From Sphingobium sp. HWE2-09 (GTDB lineage: Bacteria; Pseudomonadota; Alphaproteobacteria; Sphingomonadales; Sphingomonadaceae), in contig NZ_JAYKZX010000003.1 in assembly GCF_035989265.1 (NCBI RefSeq), forward strand, positions 310,001-374,000: DNA of 64,000 bases. Reading direction: 5' to 3'. The notes below the pieces were generated by a model. It was not told where the DNA came from. It did no database searches and worked only from the letters and a program-made list of their open reading frames with translations. The position numbers were made by a program, and so were the translations under genes. Positions 34,079 to 42,063 of this stretch are shown piece by piece (positions within the stretch are counted from its first letter, which is position 1; every line of letters starts with the position of its first letter).

Positions 34079-36589
34079 ATGGAATTTCAGATCGGAACAA
34101 CGGAGCCGGTAGCGGACAGCGCGGACGATATCCGCGTGCCGTCGGACGATGTGCGCGAACATCTGGTCGTGGTCGGCAACGGCATGGCTGGATGCCGCGC
34201 AGTCGAGGAATTGCTGGCGCGCGATGCGGGGCGCTATCGCGTCACCATCTTCGGCGCGGAACCGCATGTGAACTACAACCGCATCATGCTCTCGCCGGTG
34301 CTGGCGGGGGAGAAGACGTTCGAGCAGATCGTCATCAACGACCGCGCCTGGTACGCCGACAATGGCATCGACCTGATCGTCGCCGATCCGGTGACGGCGA
34401 TTGATCGCGCCGCCAAGCGGGTGACCGCGCAGAGCGGGCGCAGCGTCCAGTATGACAAGCTATTGATCGCGACCGGCTCCGATCCGTTCATCATCCCGGT
34501 GCCGGGCAAGGATCTGCCCGGCGTCATCAGCTTCCGCGACATGAAGGATGTCGACACGATGCTGGCCGCGGCGGGCCAGGGCGGGGACGCGGTGGTGATC
34601 GGCGGCGGGCTGCTGGGGCTGGAGGCGGCGCACGGCCTGACCCTGCGCGGCATGAAGGTGACGGTGATCCATCTGATGGACACGCTGATGGAGCGGCAGC
34701 TGGACGAAGCGGCGGGCTGGTTGCTCAAGAGCGCGCTGGAAGCGCGAGGGCAGACGATCCTGACCGGCGCGAACACCGCCGAGATTTTTGGGGAAGGCCA
34801 GGTCGAGGGCGTGCGGTTGAAGGACGGCACGGAAATTCCGGCCAGCCTGGTCGTCATGGCGGTGGGCATCCGTCCATCGACGGCGTTGGCGCGCGAGGCG
34901 GGGTTGGACGTCAACCGCGGCATCAAGGTGGACGACCATATGGTCACCAGCGATGCCGCTATATTGGCGGTCGGCGAATGCGTCGAGCATGACGGCAATG
35001 TTTATGGCCTGGTCGCGCCGCTGTGGGATATGTGCCGCAGCCTGGCGGACGGGCTGACCGACCGGCACACGGGCTATAAGGGGTCGGTCACATCGACCAA
35101 GCTGAAGGTCGCCGGGCTGGACGTGTTTTCCGCGGGCGACTTTTCCGGCGGGGACGGGTGTGAGGATATCGTCCTGCGCGACGCGGCGCGCGGCGTCTAT
35201 AAACGCGTCGTGGTGAAGGACGATCGCGTCGTCGGTGCCGTCCTCTATGGCGATACGGCTGATGGCGGCTGGTATTTCGACCTGTTGAAGCGCGGCGAGA
35301 GCGTCGCCGACATGCGCGACCTGCTGATCTTCGGCCAGGCCTTCGCCCAGGGAGGGGGCGCGCTGGACCCTAAGGCGGCCGTTGCGGCGCTCTCGGACGA
35401 TGCCGAGATTTGCGGCTGCAACGGCGTCAGCAAGAGCCAGGTCGTCGCCTGCATCGACGCGGGCGCATGCAGCCTGGACGCGGTGCGGGCGGGCTGCAAG
35501 GCGTCGGCGAGTTGTGGCAGCTGCACCGGGCTGGTCGAAAATCTGCTGGCCGTAACCCTGGGCGAAGCCGTCCAGTCCGGCCCCAAGACGATGTGCAAAT
35601 GCACCAGCTTCGGCCATGACGATGTACGGCGGGAGATCGTCGCGCAGGACATGCGTGCCATCCCCGAAGTCATGCAGAAGCTGCACTGGACCACGCCCGA
35701 TGGCTGTTCCTCCTGCCGTCCTGCGCTCAATTACTATCTGCTCTGCGCGCTGCCGGGGGACTATGTCGACGACCAGCAGAGCCGCTTCGTCAATGAACGC
35801 ATGCACGCCAATATTCAGAAGGACGGCACCTATTCGGTCGTGCCGCGTATGTGGGGTGGCCTCACCAACCCACGGGAATTGCGGGCGATCGCCGATGTGG
35901 TCGAGAAGTTCAACGCGCCGATGGTCAAGGTCACCGGCGGACAGCGGCTCGACATTTTCGGGATCAGGAAGGAGGATCTGCCCGCCGTCTGGGCCGACCT
36001 CAATGCGGCGGGGATGGTGTCGGGCCATGCCTATGGCAAGTCGCTGCGCACGGTGAAGACCTGCGTGGGGTCCGAATGGTGCCGGTTCGGGACGCAGGAC
36101 TCGACGGGCCTTGGCGTCAAGACCGAGCGGATGACCTGGGGGTCGTGGATGCCCCACAAGTTCAAGATCGCGGTGTCAGGCTGCCCCCGCAATTGCGCGG
36201 AAGCGACGATCAAGGATTTCGGGATCGTCTGCGTGGACTCAGGCTATGAACTGCATGTCGGCGGCAATGGCGGCATCCATGTCCGCGTCACCGACCTGCT
36301 GTGCAAGGTCGCGACCGAGCAGGAGGCGCTCGATTATTGCGCCGCCTTCACCCAGCTTTATCGCGAGGAAGCGCGCTATCTGGAGCGGACCGCGCCATGG
36401 ATCGAGCGGGTCGGCGTCGATTATGTGAAGGCGCGGATCGTGGAGGATGAAGCGGGGCGCGAGGCGCTGCGCGCGCGGTTCCTCTTCTCGCAGCAGTTCA
36501 TGCAGGACGATCCCTGGGCGGAGCGCGCCGCCGGTGGGCAGGCGGAATTGCACCAGCCCCTCGACCCCATCAGCATCGCGGCGGAGTGA
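34079..36589 (+). CDS. nirB: Assimilatory nitrite reductase large subunit
   Basis: 836 residues, cytoplasmic siroheme enzyme reducing nitrite to ammonium with NAD(P)H. The N-terminal FAD/NAD(P) half has VVVGNGMAGCRAVEELL and AVVIGGGLLGLEAAHGL. A BFD-like [2Fe-2S] region follows (EICGCNGVSK with CKASASCGSC), and the C-terminal half has the [4Fe-4S]-siroheme cysteines in TCVGSEWCRFG and SGCPRNCAEA. The start at 34079 (GGAG eight bases upstream) is required because the upstream ATG at 34046 lies in the terminator stem. It is followed by nirD with a few bases of spacing. Confidence 0.96.
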   Translation: MEFQIGTTEPVADSADDIRVPSDDVREHLVVVGNGMAGCRAVEELLARDAGRYRVTIFGAEPHVNYNRIMLSPVLAGEKTFEQIVINDRAWYADNGIDLIVADPVTAIDRAAKRVTAQSGRSVQYDKLLIATGSDPFIIPVPGKDLPGVISFRDMKDVDTMLAAAGQGGDAVVIGGGLLGLEAAHGLTLRGMKVTVIHLMDTLMERQLDEAAGWLLKSALEARGQTILTGANTAEIFGEGQVEGVRLKDGTEIPASLVVMAVGIRPSTALAREAGLDVNRGIKVDDHMVTSDAAILAVGECVEHDGNVYGLVAPLWDMCRSLADGLTDRHTGYKGSVTSTKLKVAGLDVFSAGDFSGGDGCEDIVLRDAARGVYKRVVVKDDRVVGAVLYGDTADGGWYFDLLKRGESVADMRDLLIFGQAFAQGGGALDPKAAVAALSDDAEICGCNGVSKSQVVACIDAGACSLDAVRAGCKASASCGSCTGLVENLLAVTLGEAVQSGPKTMCKCTSFGHDDVRREIVAQDMRAIPEVMQKLHWTTPDGCSSCRPALNYYLLCALPGDYVDDQQSRFVNERMHANIQKDGTYSVVPRMWGGLTNPRELRAIADVVEKFNAPMVKVTGGQRLDIFGIRKEDLPAVWADLNAAGMVSGHAYGKSLRTVKTCVGSEWCRFGTQDSTGLGVKTERMTWGSWMPHKFKIAVSGCPRNCAEATIKDFGIVCVDSGYELHVGGNGGIHVRVTDLLCKVATEQEALDYCAAFTQLYREEARYLERTAPWIERVGVDYVKARIVEDEAGREALRARFLFSQQFMQDDPWAERAAGGQAELHQPLDPISIAAE

Positions 36590-36594
36590 ACGAC

Positions 36595-36930
36595 ATGACG
36601 GATTGGATCGACATCGGCACGCTGGCCGACATCCCCCAGCGCGGCGCGCGCACGGTGCAGATCGGCGCGGAGAAAGAAATCGCGGTGTTCCGCACCGGCG
36701 ACGATCAGGTCTTCGCGCTGGTCAATGAATGTCCGCACAAAAAGGGGCCGCTTTCCCAAGGCATCGTCCACGGTCATAGCGTCGCCTGCCCGCTGCATAA
36801 CTGGAACATCGCATTGAAGACGGGCGAGGCGCAGGGCGCGGATAGCGGCTGCACGCCGACCATTGCGGTGAGGGAAGAGGGCGGGCGAATATGGATTGCG
36901 CGACCGGTGGCGGTGCAGGTGGCGGCGTGA
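36595..36930 (+). CDS. nirD: Nitrite reductase small subunit (Rieske-type)
   Basis: 111 residues. Rieske [2Fe-2S] motifs are complete: CPHKKGPLSQG (C-x-H) and CPLHNWNIAL (C-x2-H). It is the small partner of NirB and passes electrons toward siroheme. A GTG at 36586 overlapping the nirB stop is possible, but ATG 36595 has GGAG eight bases upstream and is preferred. C-terminus is the usual end of the family (RIWIARPVAVQ). Confidence 0.94.
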   Translation: MTDWIDIGTLADIPQRGARTVQIGAEKEIAVFRTGDDQVFALVNECPHKKGPLSQGIVHGHSVACPLHNWNIALKTGEAQGADSGCTPTIAVREEGGRIWIARPVAVQVAA

Positions 36931-36945
36931 GGGTTGGGCTTTCTT

Positions 36946-37069
36946 CTCCCCTCCCTTTTAAGTTCGACGGAGTCACGTGCCTCCGTCGAAGGGCCGGGGG
37001 TGGGTGCCTCCGAAGGAGGCTCGCTGCGCTCGCCACCCACCGCAATTCTTCCCTAAGTAGGGAGGGGCT
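36946..37069. repeat. Dispersed palindromic repeat between nirD and nasA
   Basis: Begins CTCCCCTCCCTTTTAA and ends TAGGGAGGGGCT, with GGGCCGGGGGTGGGTG and CGCTGCGCTCG inside. The same blocks in the same order occur at 51480-51602, so it is a dispersed element. An inner perfect hairpin TTCGACGGAG/CTCCGTCGAA (36963-36990) is specific to this copy. The right end supplies the GGGAGG Shine-Dalgarno for nasA. Confidence 0.8.
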
Positions 37070-39679
37070 ATGACCATCTCCATCCGCACCACCTGTGCCT
37101 ATTGCGGCGTAGGCTGCGGCATATCAGCGACGCCCACCGGGCCACGAACCGTCACGATCGCAGGCGATGAGGCGCATCCGGCCAATGCGGGGAAGCTCTG
37201 TTCCAAAGGGACGCATCTGGGCGAGACGGTGGGGCTGAACGGGCGGTTGCTGCACCCGATGATCGGCAGCAAGCGCGCCAGTTGGGACAAGGCGCTGGAC
37301 CTGGTCGCGCGGAAATTTCGCGAGACGATCGCCCAGCACGGCCCCGACAGCGTGGCTTTCTATGTCTCGGGCCAGTTGCTGACCGAGGATTATTATGTCG
37401 CCAACAAGCTGATGAAGGGCTTCATCGGGTCGGCGAATATCGACACCAACAGCCGCCTGTGCATGTCTAGCGCAGTGGCGGGACACATGCGCGCCTTTGG
37501 CGAGGATGTGGTGCCCGCCAGCTATGATGATCTGGACGCGGCGGACCTGATCGTGCTGGTCGGGTCGAACACCGCCTGGTGCCACCCGATCGTCTATCAG
37601 CGCATCCAGGCCGCGCGCGCGGCGCGGGGCACGAAGCTGGTGGTGATCGACCCGCGCCGCACCGAAACCTGTGAGGACGCCGACCTGCATTTGGCGGTAA
37701 AGCCGGGCACCGACGTCGCGCTGATGAACGGCCTGCTCGCCTGGTGTGCAGCCGAGGGGGTCACCGATCCTGCTTTCATCGCCGACCATGTGAGCGCACC
37801 CGAAGGCTTTTGGGACCACATCGCCATCGGCCATGACCTGTGGACGACGGCCAAGACCTGCGACATCGCGCCTGCGCTGCTGGAGCAATTCTACCGACTG
37901 TTCGCCGCCACGCCGCGCACGGTCACGATGTTCAGCCAGGGCATCAACCAGTCGATCCGCGGCACCGATCAGGTCAATGCGATCATCAACGTGCATCTGG
38001 CGACGGGCCGTATCGGCAAGCCGGGCGCGGCGCCTTTCTCGATCACCGGTCAGCCCAACGCCATGGGCGGACGGGAAGTGGGTGGCCTTGCCTCCACGCT
38101 GGCGGCGCATATGGATTTCTTGGCCGACAATGTTGCGCGAGTGGGGCGTTTCTGGGCCGCGCCGGCCATGGCGACCAAGCCGGGCCTGAAGGCCGTCGAC
38201 CTGTTTCGCCAGATCGGCGAAGGGCGGATCAAGGCGCTATGGGTGATGGCGACTAACCCCGCCGTATCGCTGCCCGATGCGGGCCGCGTGCGCGAGGCGC
38301 TGGAGGCCTGCCCCTTCGTCGTCGTGTCGGACATCATCGCCGATACCGACACCAGCGTTCATGCCCATGTGCGCCTGCCCGCCGCGGGATGGGGCGAGAA
38401 GGATGGGACCGTCACCAATAGCGACCGGACGATCAGCCGTCAGCGGCCTTTCATGGCGCTGCCGGGCGAGGCGAAGCCGGACTGGTGGATCGTGACTGAG
38501 GTCGCGCGCCGCATGGGGTGGCGCAATGCCTTCGCCTATGATCGGCCTGCCGATATCTGGCGCGAACATGCGCGGTTGACGGCCTATCAGAATGACGGTG
38601 CGCGCGTGCTGAACCTGCACGCTTGGGCGACGATCGGCAATGACGCCTATGACGCGATGACGCCGTTTCGCTGGGGCGGGGATGCGCCCTTCGCCAATGG
38701 TTTTACGACGCCCGATGGCAAGGCGCGGCTGGTGTTGACCCGGCAGATGGACGTGCAAGGGCCGCTTAAGGACTGGCCGCTGACGCTCAATACCGGGCGC
38801 TATCGCGACCAGTGGCATACGATGACGCGCACGGGGCTGGCCCCCAAGCTGGCGCGGCATCGCGAGGAGCCGCTGGTCGAGATGCATCCGCGCGACGCCA
38901 TGGCGCTGGGCATCAGCGATGGCGATCTGGCGCGGGTGCGGACGGCGCAGGGTGACAGTATCTTCCGCGCTGCGATCAGCGAAGGGCAGCGTTCCGGCGA
39001 GATTTTCACGCCGATCCACTGGACCGACCGGACATCGAGCGGCGGTCGCACCGGCCTGCTGCCCCGGCCGCTGGTCGATCCCCATTCGGGCCAGCCGGGT
39101 TTCAAATCGACCCCCGCCAGCGTCGAGCGGGTCGCGACCGAATGGCGCGGCTTCCTGATCCTGCGCGGGGATGAACCCGTGCGGCTACCGTGCCTGTGGG
39201 CGACGCGCGTGACGGTGCCGGGCGGCGCGCTGTACGAAGTGGCGGGCCATGGCGATGCGGCGCGGCTGGAGGCCAGCCTGCCCAAGGGCGATGGGGTCGA
39301 GGCGATCGACCAGACCCGCGGCACGCGGCGGGTGGCGATCATCCGCGACGGCAGGCTGGCGGGCATATTGATCGTGACACGGACGGGCCTGCTGCCCTCG
39401 CGCGACTGGTTGATCGGGCAATTGTCGGTCGAGGGCGTGGGCGCTTCGGTGCTCGCCGCGCGCGGACCGGGCAGCCAGCCGGATAAGGGCGCGACCATCT
39501 GCGTCTGTTTCGACATCGGCCTCAACCAGATCGTTGCGGCGATCCGCGACCAGCAACTGGTCGATGTGCCCGCCATCGGCCAGGCGCTGGGGGCGGGGAC
39601 CAATTGCGGGTCGTGCCGTCCCGCGCTCGCCAATCTGTTGAAAGACACCCGTCAGGAGACGTTGCATGCAGCCGAATGA
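37070..39679 (+). CDS. nasA: Assimilatory nitrate reductase, molybdopterin catalytic subunit
   Basis: 869 residues, cytoplasmic, reducing nitrate to nitrite. The N-terminal [4Fe-4S] site is TTCAYCGVGCGI plus GKLCSKG. The Mo-bis-MGD core includes TNSRLCMSSAVAGHM, whose Cys is the Mo ligand of assimilatory Nas/NapA-like enzymes, and GQPNAMGGREVGG. A C-terminal extension of about 60 residues (TICVCFDIGLNQIV and GTNCGSCRPAL) is a BFD-like [2Fe-2S] domain typical of NasA fusions. ATG 37070 follows GGGAGGGG. Its last 14 bases overlap cobA. Confidence 0.95.
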   Translation: MTISIRTTCAYCGVGCGISATPTGPRTVTIAGDEAHPANAGKLCSKGTHLGETVGLNGRLLHPMIGSKRASWDKALDLVARKFRETIAQHGPDSVAFYVSGQLLTEDYYVANKLMKGFIGSANIDTNSRLCMSSAVAGHMRAFGEDVVPASYDDLDAADLIVLVGSNTAWCHPIVYQRIQAARAARGTKLVVIDPRRTETCEDADLHLAVKPGTDVALMNGLLAWCAAEGVTDPAFIADHVSAPEGFWDHIAIGHDLWTTAKTCDIAPALLEQFYRLFAATPRTVTMFSQGINQSIRGTDQVNAIINVHLATGRIGKPGAAPFSITGQPNAMGGREVGGLASTLAAHMDFLADNVARVGRFWAAPAMATKPGLKAVDLFRQIGEGRIKALWVMATNPAVSLPDAGRVREALEACPFVVVSDIIADTDTSVHAHVRLPAAGWGEKDGTVTNSDRTISRQRPFMALPGEAKPDWWIVTEVARRMGWRNAFAYDRPADIWREHARLTAYQNDGARVLNLHAWATIGNDAYDAMTPFRWGGDAPFANGFTTPDGKARLVLTRQMDVQGPLKDWPLTLNTGRYRDQWHTMTRTGLAPKLARHREEPLVEMHPRDAMALGISDGDLARVRTAQGDSIFRAAISEGQRSGEIFTPIHWTDRTSSGGRTGLLPRPLVDPHSGQPGFKSTPASVERVATEWRGFLILRGDEPVRLPCLWATRVTVPGGALYEVAGHGDAARLEASLPKGDGVEAIDQTRGTRRVAIIRDGRLAGILIVTRTGLLPSRDWLIGQLSVEGVGASVLAARGPGSQPDKGATICVCFDIGLNQIVAAIRDQQLVDVPAIGQALGAGTNCGSCRPALANLLKDTRQETLHAAE

Positions 39680-40448
39680 AGGCATTGCGCCCGGTGAAGT
39701 CTGGCTGGTCGGCGCGGGACCGGGCGACCCGGACCTGCTGACGCGCAAGGCGGAAAAGCTGATCGCCGCCGCCGACATCGTCTTTTTCGATGCGCTGGTC
39801 GGGCCGGGCGTGCTGGACCTGATCCCCGATGGCGTCGAGCGGGTGAGCGTGGGCAAGCGGTCCGGGCGGCATAGCAAGGCGCAGGAGAGCATCAACGACC
39901 TGCTGCTCGGGGCGGCCAAAGCGGGCCAGCGGGTGGTGCGGTTGAAGGGCGGCGATCCGTCGATCTTTGGCCGGTCGGCCGAGGAGATGGCGCATTTGGG
40001 CCAAGCGGGGGTGCGGTTCCGCATCTGCCCCGGCATCACCACGGCGAGCGCAGCGGCGGCGAGCGGGAGTGCGTCGTTGACGCTGCGCGGCGTGGCGCGG
40101 GGGCTGACTTTGATCACGGCGCATTGGAAAGCGGGCGAGCCGTTAAGCCTGGACTGGGACGCGCTGGCGCGGCCGGGCGGGACGCTGGGCATCTATATGG
40201 GTCGTGCGGCGGCGGGCGAGATCGGCCGGTCGCTGATCGCGGCGGGGCGCGATCCTGAAACGCCGGTCATGGTGGCGGTCAATGTGTCGCTGCCGGGCGA
40301 GCGGCTGATCCGGGGCAAGCTGTCGGCGCTGGCCTTTCTGGTGCAGACGATCAGCGACGACGATCCGACATTGCTGCTGATCGGTGAGGCGGTGGCGGGG
40401 ACGCATATACCGGTGGATGTGTCGGCGAATGAGGCGCTTTCGGTTTAG
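39666..40448 (+). CDS. cobA: Uroporphyrinogen-III C-methyltransferase (SUMT)
   Basis: 260 residues. VWLVGAGPGDPDLLTRKAEK is the SAM-binding N-terminal motif of SUMT, followed by VVRLKGGDPSIFGR, the ICPGITTASAAAAS loop and the GTLGIYMGRAAAG segment. It makes precorrin-2 for siroheme, the cofactor of NirB, which explains its place as the last gene of the nitrate unit. There is no CysG-type dehydrogenase/chelatase domain, so a separate enzyme must finish siroheme. Translation is coupled to nasA by overlap. Confidence 0.93.
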   Translation: MQPNEGIAPGEVWLVGAGPGDPDLLTRKAEKLIAAADIVFFDALVGPGVLDLIPDGVERVSVGKRSGRHSKAQESINDLLLGAAKAGQRVVRLKGGDPSIFGRSAEEMAHLGQAGVRFRICPGITTASAAAASGSASLTLRGVARGLTLITAHWKAGEPLSLDWDALARPGGTLGIYMGRAAAGEIGRSLIAAGRDPETPVMVAVNVSLPGERLIRGKLSALAFLVQTISDDDPTLLLIGEAVAGTHIPVDVSANEALSV

Positions 40449-40548
40449 CCCCGATCGGCATCGCCGCCCGCGACGACGGGCCTTCGTCATCCAATTGCAA
40501 CCGCCCGGTCATCAAACTGTCCGCGCCCGTGACTAGGGCGCATCGCCC

Positions 40549-41058
40549 ATGGGCGATCATCATCTCGAACAGGCGCGCAATCCATCGTCGGGACGGCTGT
40601 GGGCGGGTTGGGCCAGCCTGTTGGCGCAGGTCGAACGCCTGACCCGCCGGACCGACAGCGAAGACCTGCTGCATGACGCCTATGTCCGCATGGCTGCGCG
40701 GCCGCAGCAACCGGATAATGAAGAAGCGTTTCTGGTCCGCGCTGCGATCAACCGCGCGCGCGACGCCTATCGCCGCGACAAGGTGCGCGGCGTCGATACT
40801 GGGGACGATGCGCTCGCCATGTTGCGCGACGGCGCACCGATGCAGGATGAAGCGATGATGGCGCGGGCCAGGCTGGATCGGGTGCGCGAAGGGATAGACA
40901 GGCTGTCGCCCCGCACGCGCGAAGTCTTCCTGCTCCAGCGCATCGACAATCTGAAATATCGCGAGATTGCCGAACGGCTCGAAATAAGCCAGAGCGCGGT
41001 CGAGAAGCATATGGCCAAGGCGATGACCTTCCTTGGCGATTGGACGAAGGATTGGTGA
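40549..41058 (+). CDS. FecI-type ECF sigma factor
   Basis: 169 residues. Region 2 includes LTRRTDSEDLLHDAYVRMAA and EAFLVRAAINRARDAYRRDK; region 4 includes LSPRTREVFLLQRIDNLKYR and EIAERLEISQSAVEKHMAKA, with the SAVEKHM end typical of FecI. It heads a plus-strand unit with fecR, a TonB receptor and a phosphatase and is expected to drive the receptor gene. It overlaps the next start (GTGA). Confidence 0.92.
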   Translation: MGDHHLEQARNPSSGRLWAGWASLLAQVERLTRRTDSEDLLHDAYVRMAARPQQPDNEEAFLVRAAINRARDAYRRDKVRGVDTGDDALAMLRDGAPMQDEAMMARARLDRVREGIDRLSPRTREVFLLQRIDNLKYREIAERLEISQSAVEKHMAKAMTFLGDWTKDW

Positions 41059-41975
41059 ACCTAGACATGTCCGGCGAGCGCCTTGACCCCCGGACCGCCG
41101 CGGAGTGGATCGCCAGGCTCCATGCGGATGGCCGGACGGCCGACGACGATCAGGCCTTTCGCGCCTGGATCGCCGCCGATGCTGCCCATGCCGCGGCGTT
41201 CGAGCGGGCGAGCGATATCTGGGCGCTGGTGCCCGGCGCCGATGTCGTCCCGGCGCGCGCCGCACCACCCATCCTGTCCCGCCGCAATATGCTGGTCGCC
41301 TGTGCCGGGACGATCGTCGCGGGCGGCGGGATGGTGGCGGTGCAAAGCGCCTATGCCGGTACGGGCTATGCGACCGGGATCGGCGAGCAGCGCCGCATCG
41401 TCCTGGCAGACGGATCGTCGCTGCTGCTCGATACCGACACGCGGGTGCGTGCGGTCGCCACCGCCGATCGCCGCACCCTATGGCTGAAACAAGGGCGGAT
41501 CGCGCTATCCATCGCGCCGACGGCGGTCCCCTTCGCCATCGACGCGGGCAATGGCGGCTTCGTCGCGGGGCAGGGGCGGTTCGACATACGCCGCGACGGG
41601 GACGATCGGCTGGCGGTAACCGCGCTGGCCGGGCGGGCGGATGCGGCGATCGCGGGCACGCGCCGCACCCTTGCCGCGGGGGAACGATTGCGATCCGATG
41701 CGCGCGGCGTGCAGGTCGATCGCCCGGACGCGGACAGCACGCAGGCATGGGAAAGCGGCCGCGCCGTCTTTCACGACGACCGGCTGGACGCGGTCGCGGC
41801 GGAGGCCAACCGCTACAGCCTGACGCATCTGGCGATCGCCGACCCGCGCACGTCGGCCCTGCGCGTCAGCGGCATGTACCGCATGGGCGACAATGTCGCG
41901 CTGGGTCAGGCGCTGGCGCAATTGCTGTCGATCCCGGTGCGCACGATCGAAGACCGGGTGCTGCTGGGCGGCTGA
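41055..41975 (+). CDS. FecR-family transmembrane regulator
   Basis: 306 residues. The N-terminal segment (RTAAEWIARLHADGRTADDD and FRAWIAADAAHAAAFERA) binds the sigma factor. A membrane segment at about 79-98 begins SRRNMLVACAGTIVAGGG, again with a twin arginine as in the first FecR here. The periplasmic FecR domain (GEQRRIVLADGSSLLLDTDT) and a C-terminal STN-like part (EANRYSLTHLAIAD, ending RTIEDRVLLGG) follow. GTG 41055 overlaps the sigma stop; ATG 41070 is the alternative. It relays receptor state to the sigma factor. Confidence 0.9.
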   Translation: MNLDMSGERLDPRTAAEWIARLHADGRTADDDQAFRAWIAADAAHAAAFERASDIWALVPGADVVPARAAPPILSRRNMLVACAGTIVAGGGMVAVQSAYAGTGYATGIGEQRRIVLADGSSLLLDTDTRVRAVATADRRTLWLKQGRIALSIAPTAVPFAIDAGNGGFVAGQGRFDIRRDGDDRLAVTALAGRADAAIAGTRRTLAAGERLRSDARGVQVDRPDADSTQAWESGRAVFHDDRLDAVAAEANRYSLTHLAIADPRTSALRVSGMYRMGDNVALGQALAQLLSIPVRTIEDRVLLGG

Positions 41976-42063
41976 AAAAAATATCGTCGGTGGGGGTGGG
42001 GTAGAAAGCGGCTGGCGCGTCGGGGAAGCGCGGCGCCTCTGCCGCAATCCATGGGGGATTTCC

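Noticed and set aside
34460..36157. 565-codon frame opposite nirB
   Set aside because: Antisense of a well-conserved gene; composition is typical of a frame shadow.
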